Of a DNA stretch of 27,351 bases, positions 1 to 6,092 are shown one piece after another. The stretch covers positions 1 through 27,351 of IMG/VR virus record IMGVR_UViG_3300025264_000087; one strand, written 5' to 3'. The notes beneath the pieces were generated by a model, which had not been told where the DNA came from, made no database searches, and worked only from the letters and a program-made list of their open reading frames with translations. Source of the stretch: a virus. The translations under genes were made by a program, and so were the position numbers. Positions within the stretch are counted from its first letter, which is position 1. Every line of letters starts with the position of its first letter.

Positions 1-27
1 GATCACCACCACCAACACCCCCACAAA

Positions 28-50
28 AACCCCCAAAACTAAACGGGGTT
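28..50 (-). terminator. Possible intrinsic terminator, minus strand
   Basis: AACCCC (28-33) and GGGGTT (45-50) form an inverted repeat. Read on the minus strand, the stem is followed by a run of five T (complement of 25-29). The loop and right arm share the 11-mer CTAAACGGGGT with the candidate terminator at 3356-3386. No minus-strand gene lies to its immediate right (the genes from 186 are plus strand), so its role here is unclear. Confidence 0.3.
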
Positions 51-130
51 GGGAGGGCGGAGCGATTCCCCCCCTAAATTTCTCTGATTTTCTGCCGCTT
101 CTGTGAATACTTCAGTACATCTCAATTCTG

Positions 131-157
131 TTACGCGCTCGTGATACGTGCTAAAAT
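131..157 (+). promoter_or_regulatory. Extended -10 promoter upstream of the GP88-like gene
   Basis: TG-C-TAAAAT at 149-157 fits an extended -10 element. The block from TTACGCGCTCGTG (131-143) through GCTTTTTCA (164-172) is repeated, with a 7-bp difference in length, before the gene at 992. No clear -35 box is seen. The start codon at 186 has AAGGA at 175-179 as ribosome binding site. Confidence 0.5.
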
Positions 158-185
158 CCTCTTGCTTTTTCACTAAGGACTAATC

Positions 186-806
186 ATGTCAGCATTAACT
201 GATGCACGCGCATATGTTGGGGGTTTATCAGCCCCAAGCAAGATGCCATGCCATTCATACAATCTTCCCGCACATAAGTGCAACGTAGGGTCACAGCTGT
301 CGAAGCTTTCCGGTTCGGTATGTTCCGATTGCTACGCGTTGAAGGGTCGTTATCTTTTTCCAATCGTACAGCGTGCGCTGGAACGCAGGCTTGCAACGAT
401 CCGCAAAAAAAATTGGGCTTCGAACATGGCGCGCAGCATTAACAACGCACCATTTTTTCGTTGGCACGATAGCGGAGATATTCAAAGCTTACGCCATTTG
501 CACAACATCGTTGACGTAGCCAAGCGCACACCTGACACCTTGCATTGGTTACCAACTCGTGAGGTTGGAATCGTTCGCGATTTCCTACGCAATCAATCAG
601 CACCGTCGAATCTAACCATCCGTGTTAGCGCTGCCATGATTGATGGACCACGTCCGAAACATTTTGCACACACCAGCACGGTACACGATAGGACCATACC
701 GACAGACTCGCATGTATGCCCAGCATCCACGCAAGCCAATCAGTGCGGAGACTGTCGCGCTTGTTGGTCTCAAGACGTTAGTAATGTTTCTTACCCACAC
801 CATTAA
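186..806 (+). CDS. GP88-family phage protein (cysteine-rich)
   Basis: The 206-aa product resembles the gene-product-88 family first named in mycobacteriophages. Visible family features are the N-terminal cysteine cluster with CSDCYALKG, the central WHDSGDIQS, the LPTREV stretch, NLTIRVSAAMIDG, and a C-terminal cluster CPAS...CGDCRACW followed by VSYPHH. The two Cys clusters suggest a bound metal or Fe-S centre, but the biochemical role of the family is not known to me. The start at 186 follows AAGGA with suitable spacing. It is the first gene of the left plus-strand block, has its own promoter, and is followed by a structured gap rather than an overlapping gene. Confidence 0.72.
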   Translation: MSALTDARAYVGGLSAPSKMPCHSYNLPAHKCNVGSQLSKLSGSVCSDCYALKGRYLFPIVQRALERRLATIRKKNWASNMARSINNAPFFRWHDSGDIQSLRHLHNIVDVAKRTPDTLHWLPTREVGIVRDFLRNQSAPSNLTIRVSAAMIDGPRPKHFAHTSTVHDRTIPTDSHVCPASTQANQCGDCRACWSQDVSNVSYPHH

Positions 807-897
807 ATCCCTGCGGGATTGACGGATTCATGACTCATGCATCCGTCTAGAGAAACCGATGCAAGCACCCTTGCGTCGGTCAATGGGGCGCAAGCCC
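806..897 (+). other. Run of four predicted hairpins in the gap between genes
   Basis: Directly after the stop codon are four consecutive inverted repeats: AATCCC/GGGATT (806-811/815-820, 3-nt loop); GACGGAT/ATCCGTC (821-827/841-847); an 11-bp stem with one U-G pair, 855-865/870-880, loop CACC; and GGGC-GCAA-GCCC (886-897), a GNRA tetraloop. The first could help end transcription of the preceding gene, though it has no T-run. Together they look like a structured 3' UTR or a small RNA. No known RNA family is recognised and it does not fold as a tRNA. Confidence 0.45.
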
Positions 898-938
898 GCA
901 TAAATACTAAGGCGCAAGCTGGCCGCAAGTGGATCTTG

Positions 939-958
939 TTACGCCCTCGTGCTAGAAT
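939..958 (+). promoter_or_regulatory. Second copy of the extended -10 promoter
   Basis: TG-C-TAGAAT at 950-958 is an extended -10 element, preceded by TTACGCCCTCG (939-949) and followed by GCTTTTTCA (965-973). The same words occur before the gene at 186. It would drive the five overlapping genes from 992 to 2499. Confidence 0.5.
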
Positions 959-991
959 CTTTCTGCTTTTTCATAAACTTGGGAATCAACT

Positions 992-1495
992 ATGCATAAG
1001 AGAATTACTCTTAAAAACCTGAAGCATGCAGCCTATGCATCTCATGAAACGCACTGCTTTAATGCCACCATCTACTTAGATGGCGAGCGTGCGTTCAAGG
1101 TATCTAACCAAGGTTCGGGTGGTCCGAACGAATACTTTCCATACCAACGGCAAGGTGAGCGTGACTTTCATTCTTACTATCGCTACGTCAGTGATGCTGC
1201 CATGAGTTGGATGAAAGAAACCAACCCTGATTTTCCTTACTTAGATGATGACTGGGCCTGTCTAGATTTTGTGATCACTCACCTCATCAATGACCATCTG
1301 CTCTTGAAAAACATGCGCGACATCATGAAACGCAAGGTCGTGTTCTTAGATCGTGATGACAGCAAGGTTTACACCATCACGGAGAAACCCACGCCAGATA
1401 AGATTGATTACTTACGTCGTCAACATCCTAAGTGGCAACTCTTTAACGACATTGAATCAGAAGATGAACGTGTTGCCTTATGGAGACGCACATGA
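992..1495 (+). CDS. Hypothetical phage protein, 167 aa
   Basis: Soluble 167-aa protein with no signal peptide or membrane segment. It has an aromatic and acidic middle (WMKETNPDFPYLDDDWACLDFV) and several His residues. I do not recognise a family. It is first in a chain of five genes joined by ATGA start/stop overlaps (992, 1492, 1806, 2105, 2248), so the five are almost certainly translated from one mRNA made from the promoter at about 950. Similar blocks of small genes in phages often carry early host-takeover functions, but nothing in this sequence shows that directly. Confidence 0.7.
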   Translation: MHKRITLKNLKHAAYASHETHCFNATIYLDGERAFKVSNQGSGGPNEYFPYQRQGERDFHSYYRYVSDAAMSWMKETNPDFPYLDDDWACLDFVITHLINDHLLLKNMRDIMKRKVVFLDRDDSKVYTITEKPTPDKIDYLRRQHPKWQLFNDIESEDERVALWRRT

Positions 1496-1809
1496 ACGAA
1501 ATCAAAATCATCAACAACGATGTAGAAGGCATCGTTACCATCGGTTCCATCATCACTTACCGCATTGTTCTGCATGAAAAGCAAGGTGATACCTATGTCA
1601 AGATCGTGGATGAGGAACGCACGGGTGAGGTCGTTGAAATCCGTAACGGATTCTTTCGGATCGTCACAGATGTTGAGTACTTACCTGAAGTGGAATACGT
1701 GGATTTCAATTTCGTTTTAGAGATTGGCCCATCACGACAAGACATCCTTGCGGATCTTAAGCCCAAGCTAAGCATCATGTCCTTACTGGATTGGAGGAAA
1801 AAATCATGA
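1492..1809 (+). CDS. Hypothetical phage protein, 105 aa
   Basis: ATG at 1492 overlaps the TGA of the previous gene (ATGA) and has GGAGA at 1482-1486 as ribosome binding site, so it is preferred over the in-frame ATG at 1480. The product begins MNEIKIINNDVEG and is rich in Val/Ile/Glu with alternating hydrophobic residues, suggesting a beta-rich small domain. It ends in a basic LLDWRKKS. No family recognised. Confidence 0.65.
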   Translation: MNEIKIINNDVEGIVTIGSIITYRIVLHEKQGDTYVKIVDEERTGEVVEIRNGFFRIVTDVEYLPEVEYVDFNFVLEIGPSRQDILADLKPKLSIMSLLDWRKKS

Positions 1810-2108
1810 TTAATCAAGTCAACACATATGCTGAGAAGCATGGCTTTGAAGAGATGTTAACTGGCGGTGGATGCACAGCATTCACCAACACATTTGAGAT
1901 GCCTGATAACTCTATGTTTCTTATCACTGAAGAGGATGGTTGCAATGTTCCAGAAGCAATGGACGAAGCATGTGTCGTAGGTCGTTACACAGATGGCATG
2001 GATGTTTGTCTTGCGACTCGCAAAGGCACCTTTGCTCAATGCATTGGGATTGCCTTAGAAGCTAAAGAGAATTGGGAACCATCACCTCCTCATGGAGATC
2101 TGTTATGA
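1806..2108 (+). CDS. Hypothetical phage protein, 100 aa
   Basis: ATG at 1806 overlaps the preceding TGA and follows GGAGGA at 1793-1798. This is preferred over an in-frame TTG at 1791 that would lie over the binding site. The protein begins MINQVNTYAEKHGF and contains GGGCTAF, ITEEDGCNVPEAMDE and a Gly-Arg-Tyr turn, with five cysteines and many acidic residues. I do not recognise a family. The next gene starts inside its stop codon. Confidence 0.65.
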   Translation: MINQVNTYAEKHGFEEMLTGGGCTAFTNTFEMPDNSMFLITEEDGCNVPEAMDEACVVGRYTDGMDVCLATRKGTFAQCIGIALEAKENWEPSPPHGDLL

Positions 2109-2251
2109 CTAAGTACGAAATTAAAGTACAAGACCACGACTCAGTCGTCATAGAAGCTAAAAATATTTTGGAGTTAGTTAACAAGCTTTACGCATGGATG
2201 AATGACCACTGTGCGTATGTAGATGAACTTCTATCTATTGAAACACTATGA
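2105..2251 (+). CDS. Small hypothetical protein, 48 aa
   Basis: A short gene fills the space between two others with ATGA overlaps at both ends (2105-2108 and 2248-2251) and GGAG at 2094-2097 as ribosome binding site. It begins MTKYEIKVQDHDSVV and ends ELLSIETL. It is acidic, with a probable beta-strand/helix start; it has no recognised family. The double overlap and the lack of any other gene in the interval are the evidence that it is real. Confidence 0.6.
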   Translation: MTKYEIKVQDHDSVVIEAKNILELVNKLYAWMNDHCAYVDELLSIETL

Positions 2252-2499
2252 ATGATCGCTCTGATGCAGGACGTTTGCTGAACTCATTCAAGAAACGCAG
2301 AGACTTTACGTGTCGTCTCTGCAAGAAACCTTTTCAAAGCATGAATGCGTACAGCATCTGGTGCTCAGTAGCATGTCGAGTCAAAGGCAATCGTTTAGAC
2401 AACGCCGCCGATGATCCTCACAAACTGACTGTCGCTGAACGTCGAGGCCCAGACTTGCGTGGTCCTCCCTCACGTAAAAAGAACCTGGTCTCAGACTAG
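2248..2499 (+). CDS. Small zinc-finger-like phage protein
   Basis: The 83-aa product has CRLCKKPF followed about 17 residues later by WCSVAC, a CxxC...CxxxC pattern typical of small treble-clef or zinc-ribbon folds, in a basic context (FKKRRDF, KGNR, PSRKKN) suited to nucleic-acid binding. It is the last gene of the left plus-strand operon. Its TAG stop shares the palindrome CTAG (2496-2499) with the stop of the converging small-terminase gene, so there is no room for a terminator between them. Confidence 0.62.
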   Translation: MNDRSDAGRLLNSFKKRRDFTCRLCKKPFQSMNAYSIWCSVACRVKGNRLDNAADDPHKLTVAERRGPDLRGPPSRKKNLVSD

Positions 2500-3068
2500 T
2501 CTTCCTCAACGAGCTCGGCATCATCGATGTCCTCGAGATCGTCGGGCGCAAGCTCGGTGCGTTTAACCCTGGCCTCTAGCACGGGCGCAAGTTGGTTCGA
2601 ATCAATGAGCTCACGTAGCCTGCTCTCAACTTCACTCCGATCCATCTGGCTGATCGATCCGTACTTCACTTCCTTCCTCTCCACCATAAGTCCTGCCAAC
2701 TTAGCCCTGCCTAACTCAGCCTGGACCGCAGGCCCATAGCTCCCATCTTCCAGCGCTGCATCACGGATTGTCTGCAGATCTCGAGCCACCTTCTCAAACG
2801 TGATCTCGTATTTCTGCTGTTGGATATGTTGCAACTCGTGAATCCGATCTTGTACGTAACGGAACTTGGGACTATTGAGTAGCTGAGTTGAAACCTCTTG
2901 AGGATGTTTGTAACCAGCACGGTGAGCACACTCGTAGTTGGGGAGATCGTGATACACATACAGCTGCACGAACTTCTGTTGCATCTTCGTAAGCTTGGGT
3001 TGTTTCTGATGGACTGGATACCGATGGTGATTGTCGGTGATGTCAGCCGCCTGAGTATTTTCAGCCAT
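2496..3068 (-). CDS. terS: Terminase small subunit
   Basis: The 190-aa protein has the small-terminase pattern near the N-terminus (about residues 25-80): LTKMQQKFVQLYVYH, then an Ala/Gly-Tyr helix-turn (CAHRAGYKHP) and LLNSPKFRYVQDRIHEL, the DNA-binding helix-turn-helix of the Terminase_2-type family. The middle is helical, for oligomerisation, and the tail is strongly acidic (DDLEDIDDAELVEED). The small subunit recognises the packaging site and hands DNA to the large subunit, which is not in this window. The gene is followed head-on by the zinc-finger gene, and its upstream 363 bp contain dyads and many TGACCC sites that could be its own binding sites. Confidence 0.8.
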   Translation of the reverse strand: MAENTQAADITDNHHRYPVHQKQPKLTKMQQKFVQLYVYHDLPNYECAHRAGYKHPQEVSTQLLNSPKFRYVQDRIHELQHIQQQKYEITFEKVARDLQTIRDAALEDGSYGPAVQAELGRAKLAGLMVERKEVKYGSISQMDRSEVESRLRELIDSNQLAPVLEARVKRTELAPDDLEDIDDAELVEED

Positions 3069-3096
3069 GCCTGTATTCTGACCTTAATCTTTCCCA

Positions 3097-3115
3097 TTTG
3101 AAAACCTCTTTCAAA
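3097..3115. promoter_or_regulatory. 7-5-7 dyad upstream of the small-terminase gene
   Basis: TTTGAAA (3097-3103), 5-nt gap, TTTCAAA (3109-3115) is a perfect hyphenated palindrome about 30 bp before the terminase start. The spacing matches the dyad at 8450-8468. It could be an operator or part of the minus-strand promoter. Confidence 0.35.
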
Positions 3116-3143
3116 ATTTTTTTTCTTCTACCTCTACAGTGAG

Positions 3144-3190
3144 AGAGAGGGTACCGAGGTGAGAAAATTTTAATTTTTCTCTCCCTCTCT
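3144..3190. repeat. AT-rich nested dyad
   Basis: Outer arms AGAGAGGG (3144-3151) and CCCTCTCT (3183-3190) enclose inner arms GAGAAAA (3161-3167) and TTTTCTC (3175-3181). The centre is pure A/T. It lies immediately before the TGACCC cluster, an arrangement seen at iteron-type origins, but it could also be a hairpin in the terminase leader region. Confidence 0.4.
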
Positions 3191-3198
3191 TTAGAGAG

Positions 3199-3377
3199 TG
3201 ACCCTATGACCCTATGACCCACCCTTATAGAATGCGGCCTCCAGAGGGGGTACAGTCAAGGGTCACGTAGGGTCAGCGTGACCCTATGACCCACCATGAC
3301 CCACCTATATAAATCAATGACTTAGCTCATTTTCACAGGGGGTAGGGTCAAATCGAAAAACCCCCCGTGACCCTACC
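3199..3377. repeat. Cluster of ten TGACCC sites, direct and inverted
   Basis: Forward TGACCC starts at 3199, 3207, 3215, 3279, 3287, 3297 and 3368; inverted GGGTCA starts at 3260, 3270 and 3345. Spacing is mostly 8 or 10 bp. Two pairs form longer palindromes: TAGGGTCA-GCG-TGACCCTA (3268-3286) and GGTAGGGTCA/TGACCCTACC (3341-3350/3368-3377). There is no open reading frame over the whole 3069-3431 gap that I would support. The cluster is a likely multi-site protein-binding region: packaging site, origin or operator. Confidence 0.7.
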
Positions 3378-3386
3378 TAAACGGGG
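3356..3386 (-). terminator. Probable intrinsic terminator after the 3432-3878 gene
   Basis: On the minus strand, CCCCGT and ACGGGG (complements of 3381-3386 and 3363-3368) form a 6-bp GC-rich stem with a 12-nt loop, followed by GG and five T (complement of 3356-3360). It lies 46 bp past the stop of the acetyltransferase-like gene and would separate the modification operon from the terminase gene. Confidence 0.5.
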
Positions 3387-3431
3387 TAGCGCCGCCCTAG
3401 AATTCACTTTAACTTTGTCTCCTAAGTTGAT

Positions 3432-3878
3432 TTAACTTGCCTCCCATTTGAGCTTGCCTTGAAGGGGATGTGTATCCACTCGGGGGCGGCTTGGAGTATT
3501 CCATCCACGACCTGCTGTTTGGGTTTGGCCTAGGCATTTCCAGCCTGCACCACGGAGGCTGTCACCGCTCTCACTTTCCAGGGTATAGGTGATGAGTTTT
3601 GTGTAGCCCATTGCTTTTGCAGCACGCCAGCAGGCACCGTACAACATTGAGCAGGCGTTCCTACTACCATCGGTAGCTACGCGGTTGACCTCCAAGGTCC
3701 AACCGTTATCCACTACCCGAGACACTGGCCTTCCAACAATAGCTACGCCTCTCACTTCATCCTTGTCATCAGCCACAGCGATTGAGAACTTGGAGCCAGG
3801 GACTGGCTTGTGATGACGATGATGTTGTTCCACGAAGGCGTTCGCTTCAGCTAGTGTTGTCGGTACGATTCGTAGCAT
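3432..3878 (-). CDS. XF1762/Mom-like GNAT-fold phage protein
   Basis: The ATG at 3878 follows AAGGAAA with good spacing and gives 148 aa beginning MLRIVPTTLAEANAFV; the longer frame from 4037 would only add overlap with the upstream gene. The HHRHHKPVPGSKFSIAV start, the middle GVAIVGRPVSR, the EVNRVATDGSRNACSMLYGA helix and the GYTKLITYTL strand match a widespread phage family annotated as XF1762, with a GNAT-like fold related in outline to the Mom DNA-modification proteins. Its partner genes here are a C5 methyltransferase and a PAPS-reductase-like protein, so a role in DNA modification is reasonable but inferred. It overlaps the upstream gene by 32 bp. Confidence 0.65.
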   Translation of the reverse strand: MLRIVPTTLAEANAFVEQHHRHHKPVPGSKFSIAVADDKDEVRGVAIVGRPVSRVVDNGWTLEVNRVATDGSRNACSMLYGACWRAAKAMGYTKLITYTLESESGDSLRGAGWKCLGQTQTAGRGWNTPSRPRVDTHPLQGKLKWEAS

Positions 3879-4131
3879 TAAACTTTCCTTCAAACCGCTT
3901 TCTTGTCTCATCTTCCCAATGTCCCATGCGTAGTCCTTCGTTATCAGCACGGCCTTCCATCGGGGTGTTGACACGTTGCACCTCGAGCTTCCGCACGTAG
4001 GCCCACTGCTTAATCCATGACTCATCCACCACGTCACCGCCCGGGATGTGATAGCGATTAAGATTGCTGATGTCCTGCACGAATTCGTACGGACCTACCA
4101 CTAGGTTATAGCGTGGCACTTGACGTTCCAT
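3847..4131 (-). CDS. Hypothetical protein, 94 aa, between methyltransferase and GNAT-like genes
   Basis: ATG at 4131 is preceded by GGAGGAG on the minus strand, a strong ribosome binding site, so it is preferred over the ATG at 4146. The start lies inside the end of the methyltransferase gene (26-bp overlap). The product begins MERQVPRYNLVVGPYEF, has WIKQWAYVRKLEVQRV in the middle and a charged C-terminus. No family recognised. Overlaps on both sides show it belongs to the same transcript. Confidence 0.6.
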   Translation of the reverse strand: MERQVPRYNLVVGPYEFVQDISNLNRYHIPGGDVVDESWIKQWAYVRKLEVQRVNTPMEGRADNEGLRMGHWEDETRKRFEGKFNATNRTDNTS

Positions 4132-5149
4132 GCATCTCCTCCTCAATGTCTAAGATCATACGACCTAAGCGCTCCACCACTTGGGGCACCACGGCATTAC
4201 CTAATCCTTTAAGTCGGTCCACCCGATGGGGAACCCCATTAGCCACTCGACCCACGTCGGGTTCAGGCTCCCAGTGTTGGGCGACTGGCCCACCACTCTG
4301 CTCAGGTTCGGCGTGTTGCGATCCCCAATCCCCTCCACTCTGCCATCCTTCCAATCTCTTGCCGCCGGGGTTGGCCACAGGGCGACTGCGCTCTCCAGAT
4401 CGCTGGGTTGCTTGCGCTTCTCTCGAATCAACTTCTTCGGATCGGCTCCGTACTTCGGACCTCTCGGTGTTGGCCACATCTTCACTGCTGTTGCCAGACC
4501 ATCCCCGCTGTTCTTGCTCAACCCCTTGCGATTGTAGTTGCCGTTCTGGGTGGGGGTCGGCCATAGGTTGTGACGTGCCATCGTGTCCAAGCTGGGCATC
4601 CCTGCTCCCTTGAACGTTGTGCCGTCCTTGCGTTGCCCATTCTGCCCCGTTCCGTAAGGCTGGGCCGTTGGCGTGGGCACAAATCCAGACTCGATTGCGA
4701 ATGTGGTGGGCATCTGCGGCACAAGCCGGAATAACAAACGCCCCTGCGGAGTAACCCGCTTCTTCCAGATCAGCGAGGCACTGGTCGAGTTCCATACTGA
4801 TGATTCCAGGCACGTTTTCGCCAAGCACCCAAGCTGGCTGAACCTCCCGTATAACTCGTAACATCTCCGGCCAGAGATGGCGGTCATCTTGCTTGCCTCG
4901 CTGCTCCCCAGCGTGGGAGAAAGGCTGGCAGGGGAACCCTCCGCAAACAAGCTCAACTGCCCCTTGGTATTGTCGTCCATCGATCTTCCTTATGTCCTCA
5001 TGGATGATGGCATCAGGCCAGTGCTTCTGCAGGATACGCCGACAGAACGGCTCAATCTCACAGAAGGCCACGGTCTCCATGCCTACCCGCTCGAGACCCA
5101 GGCTAAACCCCCCGATCCCGCTGAACAAATCAAGAACTCTCATGCCCAT
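4106..5149 (-). CDS. dcm: DNA (cytosine-5-)-methyltransferase
   Basis: Start at 5149 (GGGAG nine bases upstream) gives 347 aa beginning MGMRVLDLFSGIGG; the longer frame to 5275 would overlap the upstream gene. C5-methyltransferase motifs are in order: motif I DLFSGIGGFSLGLE, motif IV GGFPCQPFSHAG with catalytic Cys, motif VI ENVPG, motif VIII HIRNRVW, and motif X GLGNAVVPQVVERLG. The target-recognition region is odd: low complexity, rich in Gln/Ser/Arg/Glu, with recurring HAN, MADP, VANT and VANP words. That stretch also encodes a second protein in another frame (4201-4980), which probably explains its composition. It likely methylates phage DNA to evade restriction. Confidence 0.88.
   Translation of the reverse strand: MGMRVLDLFSGIGGFSLGLERVGMETVAFCEIEPFCRRILQKHWPDAIIHEDIRKIDGRQYQGAVELVCGGFPCQPFSHAGEQRGKQDDRHLWPEMLRVIREVQPAWVLGENVPGIISMELDQCLADLEEAGYSAGAFVIPACAADAHHIRNRVWICAHANGPALRNGAEWATQGRHNVQGSRDAQLGHDGTSQPMADPHPERQLQSQGVEQEQRGWSGNSSEDVANTERSEVRSRSEEVDSREAQATQRSGERSRPVANPGGKRLEGWQSGGDWGSQHAEPEQSGGPVAQHWEPEPDVGRVANGVPHRVDRLKGLGNAVVPQVVERLGRMILDIEEEMHGTSSATL
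4201..4980 (-). CDS. WPTP-repeat phage protein nested in the methyltransferase gene
   Basis: A 259-aa frame lies wholly inside the methyltransferase gene in a different frame on the same strand. It has its own ribosome binding site (AAGGAAG, complement of 4985-4991) before the ATG at 4980. The protein has recurring VPTPT/LWPTPT/MWPTP/LWPTP words and ends in SLNPTWVEWLMGFPIGW, a C-terminal signature I recognise from proteins found beside phage cytosine methyltransferases. The WPTP words and the VANT/ANP words of the methyltransferase are two readings of the same DNA. Function unknown; a role with the methyltransferase is inferred from the locus. Confidence 0.7.
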   Translation of the reverse strand: MDDNTKGQLSLFAEGSPASLSPTLGSSEASKMTAISGRRCYELYGRFSQLGCLAKTCLESSVWNSTSASLIWKKRVTPQGRLLFRLVPQMPTTFAIESGFVPTPTAQPYGTGQNGQRKDGTTFKGAGMPSLDTMARHNLWPTPTQNGNYNRKGLSKNSGDGLATAVKMWPTPRGPKYGADPKKLIREKRKQPSDLESAVALWPTPAARDWKDGRVEGIGDRNTPNLSRVVGQSPNTGSLNPTWVEWLMGFPIGWTDLKD

Positions 5150-5167
5150 TCCGTTATACTCCCAGTG

Positions 5168-5185
5168 TGCATCCACCCCGATGCA
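5168..5185. promoter_or_regulatory. Dyad upstream of the methyltransferase start
   Basis: TGCATC (5168-5173) and GATGCA (5180-5185) form a perfect 6-bp dyad with a 6-nt gap, ending 19 bp before the start codon at 5149. It could be an operator or a leader hairpin. Confidence 0.3.
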
Positions 5186-5246
5186 TGAGTGAAAAAGCAC
5201 GGGGATAAGCGGTTCTTGTTTCCCAAGGCAGGGATCGCCTCCCCTT

Positions 5247-6092
5247 TCATACCCCACACATCCCGTCGCATTCATCCATAAAGCTAAACGTTGCTTGGCC
5301 CTCTGCCGGATCGGCTAGGTCAGCATCACGTAAGGGTGTGAGGGTTCGATGAATGTACAGTTGTTGAGATGTCCCTCGCACACCTTCTCGCACGGCTTCA
5401 TCCACCATGCAGGCATCTTCCCAAGATTCAGGGTCACTGCTCTTCATCTCCCGCCATGTCGCATTGTCATGATAGGGACAGAAAGTGCATGCTGATTTGC
5501 TAGGCAACTGGTTGTACCCATGATCTTGTAACCACTCCAGGCATTGCAGCCGAGTCATATGCTCCTCAATGAGGGGCCATCGATGACGTTGCCATGCTTC
5601 TCTTGGTTCTTTCATGCGCTGCATTTCATCCCAAGAGATACCAATCCATTGTTCAGCAAGGATCTTCACCTTCCCTGCCTCATCTTTAGGTGCGCGTTGC
5701 CTAGGCTTTAGACCTACCAGATCCCTAACCTTCTTGTTGATAGGTTGGATCTTGTATTCATTGGTACATTGCCGCCGAAGCATGCCTTCACGCTGTCCTA
5801 GTTCGGAGGTCGTGTAAAAGGGAGACCCAGCGAAGCGTCCTACAAAAGAACCATCTTCGTTTGCGGTCGTGGATTCCAAGATGGACTCACGTAAAGAACC
5901 TTTGGTTACCTTGTGTACAGGGAAAGGCAGCTGCGTTTCCAGCCAACTCAACCATTCATAGACACGGGTAGGCTCAGCCTGAGTATCAGCAAAAATTGCA
6001 CAGTCAGGCATGGGTGTAATCTCACCATGAGCTGCCATCAATGCCATCGTTGAAGACTGCACGCCCGCACCTAATGAGATAACAGTTAACAT
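5247..6092 (-). CDS. PAPS-reductase-like / adenine nucleotide alpha-hydrolase family protein
   Basis: The 281-aa protein opens with MLTVISLGAGVQSSTMAL, a variant of the PP-loop SGGxDS nucleotide-binding motif, followed by an Asp-rich strand ending ADTQAEP as in PAPS reductase folds. Later are RRQCTNEYKIQPI and SKSACTFCPYHDNATW, cysteine motifs typical of the phage members, and a CDGMCGV tail. Such proteins are common next to phage methyltransferases. Relatives act in sulfate activation, phosphorothioation (DndC-like) or base modification, but the substrate here cannot be read from sequence. Start overlaps the stop of the upstream gene (TAATG). Confidence 0.78.
   Translation of the reverse strand: MLTVISLGAGVQSSTMALMAAHGEITPMPDCAIFADTQAEPTRVYEWLSWLETQLPFPVHKVTKGSLRESILESTTANEDGSFVGRFAGSPFYTTSELGQREGMLRRQCTNEYKIQPINKKVRDLVGLKPRQRAPKDEAGKVKILAEQWIGISWDEMQRMKEPREAWQRHRWPLIEEHMTRLQCLEWLQDHGYNQLPSKSACTFCPYHDNATWREMKSSDPESWEDACMVDEAVREGVRGTSQQLYIHRTLTPLRDADLADPAEGQATFSFMDECDGMCGV

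Noticed and set aside
806-897. tRNA or tRNA remnant
   Set aside because: The stems do not form a cloverleaf and there is no T-loop or anticodon-arm pattern.
837-1022. 61-aa plus-strand open frame
   Set aside because: It runs across the hairpin cluster and the promoter and into the next gene, has no ribosome binding site, and its sequence has no protein-like features.
2711-3097. 128-aa minus-strand frame overlapping the small terminase gene
   Set aside because: Lies in another frame over a clearly recognisable terminase protein and has no features of its own.
3879-4037. N-terminal extension of the GNAT-like protein to 4037
   Set aside because: The added residues lie over the 94-aa gene and are not part of the family pattern; AAGGAAA precedes ATG 3878.
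5150-5275. N-terminal extension of the methyltransferase to 5275
   Set aside because: It would overlap the upstream gene and add 42 residues before the conserved LDLFSG start; a good ribosome binding site precedes 5149.
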